DNA of 18,209 bases, taken from an uncultured Collinsella sp. Lineage in GTDB: Bacteria; Actinomycetota; Coriobacteriia; Coriobacteriales; Coriobacteriaceae. Within the stretch, counting starts at the first letter, position 1. Every line of letters starts with the position of its first letter. The notes beneath the pieces are model-generated. The model ran no database searches. It worked only from the letters and a program-made list of their open reading frames with translations, and had not been told where the DNA came from. Below, one piece after another: positions 14,691 to 18,209 of this stretch. The DNA is taken from assembly GCA_902490325.1 (NCBI GenBank), contig CABUDJ010000040.1, positions 1 through 18,209 of the forward strand, written 5' to 3'. A program made the position numbers and the translations under genes.

Positions 14691-14710
14691 ATGCGGGGAA
14701 GAACCCGCAT
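14691..14710 (+). promoter_or_regulatory. short hairpin upstream of purC
   Basis: A perfect 7-bp stem ATGCGGG (14691-14697)/CCCGCAT (14704-14710) with a GAAGAA loop lies between the kinase and purC. It could terminate the kinase transcript weakly or act in the purC leader. There is no clean T-run and no clear separate purC promoter. Confidence 0.35.
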
Positions 14711-14741
14711 TACTGTCGTATTTTGGTAAGGAGTGACTCAC

Positions 14742-15629
14742 GTGACAACGATGGAGCGTCGTCCGGATTCCCGTGGCAAGGTTCGTGATATCTATGATGC
14801 CGGTGAAAACCTGCTGATGGTCGCCACCGACCGCATTTCTGCGTTCGACTTTATTCTCCCCGACGAGATTCCGTTTAAGGGAGAGGTGCTCAACCGCATC
14901 TCGGCATTCTGGTTCGATAAGTTTGCCGACATCGTTCCCAACCACCTCGTCTCCATCGACCCGGCGAATTTCCCCGAGGAGTTTGCCGAGTATCGTGACT
15001 ACCTCGCAGGCCGAGCCATGCTGGTCAAGAAGGCCCAGACGATTCCTATCGAGTGCATCGTCCGCGGCTATCTGACCGGTTCGGGCAAGAAGACCTATGA
15101 CGAGAACGGCACCGTCTGCGGCATTCAGCTGCCTGAGGGCCTAACCGAAGCCTCCAAGCTTCCCGAACCACTGTTCACCCCGTCCACGAAGGCCGAGATT
15201 GGCGACCACGACGAGAACATTTCGTTCGAGCGTTGCTGCGAGATCGTGGGCGAGGACATCGCCACGCAGATTCGCGATCTGTCTCTCAAGATCTACAAGG
15301 CTGCCGCCGAGTATGCAGCGACCCGTGGCATCATCATCGCCGACACCAAGTTCGAGTTCGGTGTCATCGATGGCAAGGTTACGCTGATCGACGAGTGCCT
15401 CACGCCCGACTCCAGCCGTTTCTGGCCCGCCGCCAGCTACGAGGAGGGCAAAATTCAGCCCAGCTACGACAAACAATTCGTCCGCAATTGGCTCAAAGCC
15501 AACTGGGATATGACGGGGGAGACCCCGCACCTGCCCGCCGAGGTCATCGATGGCACGTCCGAGCGCTATCGCGAGGCCTTCCAGATCATCACGGGCTCCC
15601 AGTTCACAAGCATGAAGGAGAATGCATAA
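14742..15629 (+). CDS. purC: phosphoribosylaminoimidazole-succinocarboxamide (SAICAR) synthase
   Basis: PurC couples ATP hydrolysis to joining aspartate and CAIR, forming SAICAR, the substrate that PurB (6472-7818) then cleaves. The GTG at 14742 is chosen because AAGGAG (14728-14733) lies 8 nt upstream; the GTG at 14733 overlaps that site and ATG 14751 is further away. This gives 295 residues, typical of the longer PurC form. Visible motifs are RGKVRDIY (11-18) and VATDRISAFD (27-36) of the ATP-binding lobe, IPIECIVRGYLTGSG (101-115) as the first family signature, and LIDECLTPDSSRFW as the second. Its TAA is followed with no gap by the GTG of a membrane protein gene, so both are expressed together. 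Confidence 0.97.
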   Translation: MTTMERRPDSRGKVRDIYDAGENLLMVATDRISAFDFILPDEIPFKGEVLNRISAFWFDKFADIVPNHLVSIDPANFPEEFAEYRDYLAGRAMLVKKAQTIPIECIVRGYLTGSGKKTYDENGTVCGIQLPEGLTEASKLPEPLFTPSTKAEIGDHDENISFERCCEIVGEDIATQIRDLSLKIYKAAAEYAATRGIIIADTKFEFGVIDGKVTLIDECLTPDSSRFWPAASYEEGKIQPSYDKQFVRNWLKANWDMTGETPHLPAEVIDGTSERYREAFQIITGSQFTSMKENA

Positions 15630-16205
15630 GTGAGTACCCGTAGCGCCACGAACAAGCGCACGCAATCCCACGAAGTTACCGGGGTTGCGCGCAAGTCCGC
15701 CGCATCTGCTAAGCCCGCCCGCCAGGCAGCGAGCTCCGTTCGCGTCGTGCCGGCTTCGTCTAAGGCACGCCGCAAAGAGCTCGAGAAGGGTGAAAACCTG
15801 GAAGGCCTTTCCAAGGAGGAAAAACGCGCCCGCAAGGCCAAGCAGCGCGCCCGCGAGGATCGCATCTACACGGTGTCGAATATCCTTCTCAAGCAGGATG
15901 AGGACTACACCAAGCGCCGCCGTATTTGGTGGGCTGTGCTCGCTATCGGCATGGTGCTCGTCGTGGCAATTTGGGCTTCGCTCTACTTCATTCCCGGCGG
16001 CACGGTGTCCAGTCCCGTCCAGATGGTCGGCATCGTTTTGTCCTATGTCATCATCCTGGGTGACTTTATCTACGACTTCGCTCGTATTCGTCCCCTGCGC
16101 AACATGTACCGCACGCAGGCCGAGGGCATGTCTGAGAACAAGCTCAACGCTCTTATCGAGCGCGCAGCTGCCGAGGAGGACAAAAAGGACTCCAAGAAGA
16201 AGTAG
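15630..16205 (+). CDS. basic two-helix membrane protein, function unknown
   Basis: The GTG at 15630 directly follows the purC stop, with AAGGAG at 15615-15620 inside the end of purC, so translation is coupled. The 191-residue protein has a very basic N-terminal half (Lys, Arg, Ala, Ser; residues 1-98) with an Arg/Lys coiled-coil-like stretch (~47-76), then TM1 (~100-121), a short loop, TM2 (~131-151) and a charged tail ending in DSKKK. With two helices and positive ends, both termini are predicted inside the cell. I do not recognise the family. The large basic region could contact nucleic acid or a ribosome, but that is speculation. It is the last gene before a strong terminator. Confidence 0.85.
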   Translation: MSTRSATNKRTQSHEVTGVARKSAASAKPARQAASSVRVVPASSKARRKELEKGENLEGLSKEEKRARKAKQRAREDRIYTVSNILLKQDEDYTKRRRIWWAVLAIGMVLVVAIWASLYFIPGGTVSSPVQMVGIVLSYVIILGDFIYDFARIRPLRNMYRTQAEGMSENKLNALIERAAAEEDKKDSKKK

Positions 16206-16235
16206 CGTTTGCATACATACTTATCGCTAAGATAT

Positions 16236-16266
16236 AAGGCGCGTCGTTTTTGCGGCGCGCCTTTTT
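16236..16266 (+). terminator. intrinsic terminator of the purC operon
   Basis: AAGGCGCG (16236-16243) pairs with CGCGCCTT (16256-16263), with three more inner pairs (one GT), a T-rich loop, and T residues through 16266. It lies 31 nt after the membrane protein stop. Confidence 0.9.
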
Positions 16267-16298
16267 ACTGTTCTATATATAGATAGATGGAGTGGCAC

Positions 16299-17579
16299 AT
16301 GATTCGAGCTGCCCTGACGGTCGAAGAAGCTCTGGAGGGCATGAAGGCCCTGGAGCCCAAGATTAAAAACTACGCGCGCTTGGTTGTCCGCAAGGGCGTA
16401 AACGTCAAGCCCGGCCAGGAGGTTGTCGTTCAGTCTCCAGTCGAGTGCGCACCCTTTGCCCGCGTGGTGGTCGCGGAGGCTTATGCCGCCGGCGCTGGTC
16501 ACGTGACGGTCATTTGGGCCGATGATGCCGTGACGAGGCTTACGTACGAGCATGTCGATAAAAGCTATTTTGAGCAGACGCCCGAGTGGAAGCGCCTGCA
16601 GCTGGATTCCCTGGCCCAGGATGGTGCCTGCTTTGTCTTTATCGAGGGTGCGGATCCTGCGGCCCTCAAGGGCATCGATCCAGCCAAGCCGGCCGCGGCA
16701 TCAAAGGCGAGGAATACGCAGTGCAAAGTTTTCCGCCGTGGACTGGATTACAACATCAATCCGTGGTGCATCGCCGGCGCTCCGGTCGTGGCTTGGGCGC
16801 ACGAGGTGTTCCCGGGAGACGCCGATGAGGTTGCAATCTATAAGCTGTGGAATGCGATTCTGCACACCGCGCGCGCCGATGGCCAGGACCCAGAGAGCGA
16901 CTGGGAACTCCATGACGCCGCATTCGAAAAGAACCTGCGTTTCCTGAACGACAATCGTTTCGACTACCTGCATTACACCGCGGCAAATGGAACCGATCTG
17001 ACGATTGGCATGACGAAAGGTCACGAGTGGGCCGGCGGCAAGGGCAAGACGCCCGATGGGCACCCCTTCTTCCCCAACATTCCCACCGAGGAAGTCTTCA
17101 CTTCGCCCGATCGCATGCGCGCCGACGGTATCGTGTACTCGGCCATGCCGCTCATCCATCACGGCAATAAGGTCGAAGATTTTTGGATTAAGTTCGAGGG
17201 CGGCCGCGTGGTGGACTACGACGCCCGCGTGGGCAAGGCAACGCTCGCAAGTATCATCGATACTGACGAGGGCGCTGCTCACCTGGGAGAGGTCGCGCTC
17301 ATTTCCAAGAACACGCCGATCCGCGAAAGTGGTGTTCTGTTCTACAATACGCTCTATGACGAGAACGCTAGCTGCCATCTCGCGCTAGGTGTCGGTTTCC
17401 CCGAATGCATCGAGGGTGGGTATGACATGTCCAAGGAGGAGCTTCTGGAGCATGGCGTTAACGTCTCGAGCACGCACGTCGATTTTATGATCGGCACGGA
17501 CGACATCGATATTGTGGGCATTACGCCTGATGGACGTGAAGTTGTGATTTTCCAGAACGGCCAATGGAGTTGGGAATAG
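16299..17579 (+). CDS. M29-family metallo-aminopeptidase
   Basis: The start at ATG 16299 is preferred because GGAG (16289-16292) lies 6 nt before it; an in-frame ATG at 16287 would need leaderless translation, which the nearby TATATA (16275-16280) could allow. The 426-residue length fits the thermophilic-aminopeptidase (AmpS/AmpT) family, cytosolic two-metal exopeptidases that trim N-terminal residues. Metal ligands fall at the expected spacings: Glu265 (NIPTEEVFTSP), Glu331 (LGEVAL), His360 (CHLALG), His393 and Asp395 (STHVDFMIG). The tyrosine seven residues after the first His in characterised members is Phe367 here (HLALGVGF). The gene is a single transcription unit between a terminator and the tRNA-Lys promoter, which lies partly within its last codons. 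Confidence 0.95.
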   Translation: MIRAALTVEEALEGMKALEPKIKNYARLVVRKGVNVKPGQEVVVQSPVECAPFARVVVAEAYAAGAGHVTVIWADDAVTRLTYEHVDKSYFEQTPEWKRLQLDSLAQDGACFVFIEGADPAALKGIDPAKPAAASKARNTQCKVFRRGLDYNINPWCIAGAPVVAWAHEVFPGDADEVAIYKLWNAILHTARADGQDPESDWELHDAAFEKNLRFLNDNRFDYLHYTAANGTDLTIGMTKGHEWAGGKGKTPDGHPFFPNIPTEEVFTSPDRMRADGIVYSAMPLIHHGNKVEDFWIKFEGGRVVDYDARVGKATLASIIDTDEGAAHLGEVALISKNTPIRESGVLFYNTLYDENASCHLALGVGFPECIEGGYDMSKEELLEHGVNVSSTHVDFMIGTDDIDIVGITPDGREVVIFQNGQWSWE

Positions 17580-17598
17580 TCCCAGACCGTGGTACAAT
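17570..17598 (+). promoter_or_regulatory. promoter of tRNA-Lys
   Basis: TTGGGA (17570-17575) and TACAAT (17593-17598) have the ideal 17-bp spacing and lie 9 nt before the tRNA. The -35 box overlaps the last codons of the aminopeptidase gene. Confidence 0.8.
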
Positions 17599-17607
17599 GC
17601 CACCCGC

Positions 17608-17680
17608 GGGCCGTTAGCTCAGCTGGCAGAGCAGGGGACTTTTAATCCCAAGGTCCAGGGTTCGAACCCCTGACGGCCCA
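17608..17680 (+). tRNA. tRNA-Lys (anticodon TTT)
   Basis: Acceptor GGGCCGT/ACGGCCC, D-arm GCTC/GAGC, anticodon arm with loop CTTTTAA (anticodon TTT), T-arm CAGGG/CCCTG with TTCGAAC, discriminator A at 17680. The first pair of the anticodon stem is a G-A mismatch. The bases after the discriminator are CCC, so the CCA end is not encoded, unlike the tRNA-Gly in this window. The 3' part of the gene plus its terminator recurs as an exact copy at 17843-17899. Confidence 0.97.
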
Positions 17681-17720
17681 CCCAAAGATTGTTGAGACGG
17701 TCAACTTCGGTTGGCCGTCT
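17664..17720 (+). repeat. 57-bp direct repeat, copy A (tRNA-Lys 3' end plus terminator hairpin)
   Basis: The copy begins within the T-loop (GAACCCC...) and runs through the tRNA 3' end and the terminator hairpin. It is identical base for base to 17843-17899, an offset of 179 bp. The start inside the T-loop is a typical crossover location for tRNA-targeting tyrosine integrases. Confidence 0.95.
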
Positions 17721-17725
17721 TTTTT
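17695..17725 (+). terminator. intrinsic terminator of tRNA-Lys
   Basis: An 11-bp stem (17695-17705 with 17710-17720, one GT pair) with a TTCG tetraloop is followed by T residues to 17725. A second copy of the hairpin is at 17874-17899, where the T-run is interrupted (TCTATTTT). Confidence 0.93.
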
Positions 17726-17738
17726 GTCGCCCTTTCAT

Positions 17739-17842
17739 GGGTTCGAACCCGTCGGGGCGCGGAGCTGAGTAAACGCGTGAGCGTTTGCCAGCGCAGCGCG
17801 CAAGGCGCGAAAGCGCCGCAGCGGCCGCCTGCGAAGCAGGCT
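17739..17842 (+). repeat. structured insert of the tRNA-Lys repeat unit
   Basis: The insert opens with the 12-bp palindrome GGGTTCGAACCC (17739-17750) and carries three hairpins: AAACGC/GCGTTT with a GTGA loop (17771-17786), GGCGC/GCGCC with a GAAA loop (17804-17817) and GCCTGC/GCAGGC with a GAA loop (17827-17841). It then joins the second tRNA 3' copy at GAACCCC. The order and loop style match the repeat after tRNA-Gly (6100-6236) although most stem sequences differ. There is no open frame of note. Confidence 0.85.
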
Positions 17843-17899
17843 GAACCCCTGACGGCCCACCCAAAGATTGTTGAGACGGTCAACTTCGGTTGGCCGTCT
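17843..17899 (+). repeat. 57-bp direct repeat, copy B, followed by another T-arm palindrome
   Basis: Exact copy of 17664-17720 but lacking the upstream tRNA body, so it is not a functional tRNA. After it, a diverged copy of the post-terminator sequence leads to a further GGGTTCGAACCC palindrome at 17918-17929, again 179 bp after the one at 17739. The unit breaks off beyond that point. Confidence 0.95.
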
Positions 17900-17929
17900 A
17901 TTTTGTTGCCGGTGCACGGGTTCGAACCC

Positions 17930-18209
17930 GTATCTAGCTATATATAAGAACGCTTGGCGAACAAAACCCGCCTTTTACCGATGGGAAACAAATAACTGAT
18001 GCCTTTGGAGTAAAGTAGCGCTCCAGAGATGACCGATGTCTCAATACACATAAAACAGCTGGTCATCGCCAATATCAGAAGCCAATGCTTCAGTTTTAAC
18101 CTCAGTGATGCGACTGAGGGACCTATTCATTTGTGAACAAAATATGGAGTGCGCGATTCCCGCCCCCGGGGCCCCTCCGGTCTGGCAATATATCTCCTTG
18201 CCGCGCGGC
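17930..18209. other. AT-richer non-coding stretch at the window end
   Basis: I see no RNA gene or clear promoter here. Inverted repeats are present: GATGACC (18028-18034)/GGTCATC (18061-18067), and CCTCAGT (18100-18106)/ACTGAGG (18113-18119) with a 6-nt loop. Neither has a T-run. The base composition shifts to AT-rich for 17940-18150, then back to very GC-rich. Confidence 0.5.
18041..18208 (-). CDS. possible C-terminal end of a minus-strand gene (partial, doubtful)
   Basis: On the minus strand a frame is open from the window edge for 55 codons to a TGA at 18043-18041. Its end reads ...SDIGDDQLFYVY, with a plausible mixed hydrophilic composition (SRITEVKTEALAS). I do not recognise it and there is no supporting start inside the window. 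A short open frame of this size can occur by chance, so treat it as a candidate only. Confidence 0.25.
   Translation of the reverse strand, partial: PRGKEIYCQTGGAPGAGIAHSIFCSQMNRSLSRITEVKTEALASDIGDDQLFYVY

Noticed and set aside
15141..16214. A 357-codon minus-strand frame opposite purC and the membrane protein
   Set aside because: It is antisense to the well-supported purC, and its composition is that of a shadow frame.
17619..17864. Minus-strand 81-codon frame over tRNA-Lys and its repeat
   Set aside because: It reads antisense through the tRNA (GFEP-type peptides from TTCGAACCC) and is non-coding.
17843..17899. Second tRNA-Lys gene
   Set aside because: The copy starts inside the T-loop and the upstream sequence is the hairpin insert, so no cloverleaf can form.

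Overview
The window looks like a chromosomal segment of a high-GC Gram-positive bacterium, most likely a gut Coriobacteriia member close to Collinsella. This is inferred from the GC-rich coding sequence, AAGGAG-type ribosome binding sites with frequent GTG starts, an LPXTG surface protein, a Tat lipoprotein, and protein styles I associate with that group. It has not been confirmed by any search.

Layout. At 2-1873 lies the 3' part of a long gene whose protein has a low-complexity acidic region and a C-terminal M28-peptidase-like fold with altered catalytic positions; a 72-residue membrane protein follows (1896-2114). A composite terminator region (2185-2233) separates these from a convergent minus-strand gene for a 1143-residue thioester-domain, multi-Cna/SpaA-domain, LPATG-anchored adhesin (2241-5672). 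A tRNA-Gly (5970-6044) comes next, followed by a repeat-rich stretch of about 430 bp. purB (6472-7818) ends at a strong terminator. A two-gene sensory operon follows: a family-3 solute-binding protein and a membrane diguanylate cyclase (7957-10589). Then come a TSCPD-domain protein translationally coupled to a Tat lipoprotein (10703-12177), an OmpR-type two-component pair (12331-14631), purC with a downstream two-helix membrane protein (14742-16205), an M29 aminopeptidase (16299-17579) and a tRNA-Lys (17608-17680). The last ~530 bp carry a second tRNA-associated repeat array and no convincing complete gene.

Functional links. PurB and PurC are two enzymes of de novo purine synthesis and act in successive steps (PurC makes SAICAR, PurB cleaves it), but here they are separate transcription units. 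The solute-binding protein/diguanylate cyclase pair suggests ligand-controlled c-di-GMP signalling. The adhesin has no sortase in the window and would depend on one encoded elsewhere.

The most unusual material is non-coding. Both tRNA genes are followed by the same architecture: terminator, inverted T-arm palindrome, a run of short hairpins with GAA/GNRA-like loops, then a duplicated copy of that tRNA's own 3' end. At tRNA-Lys the duplicated part is 57 bp and perfect, with a 179-bp offset. This looks like a family of gene-less, tRNA-3'-end-associated elements. The second unusual feature is a perfect 30-bp inverted repeat that bounds the 3' end of the adhesin gene; inversion between its arms would replace the LPXTG anchor in frame with a different tail.
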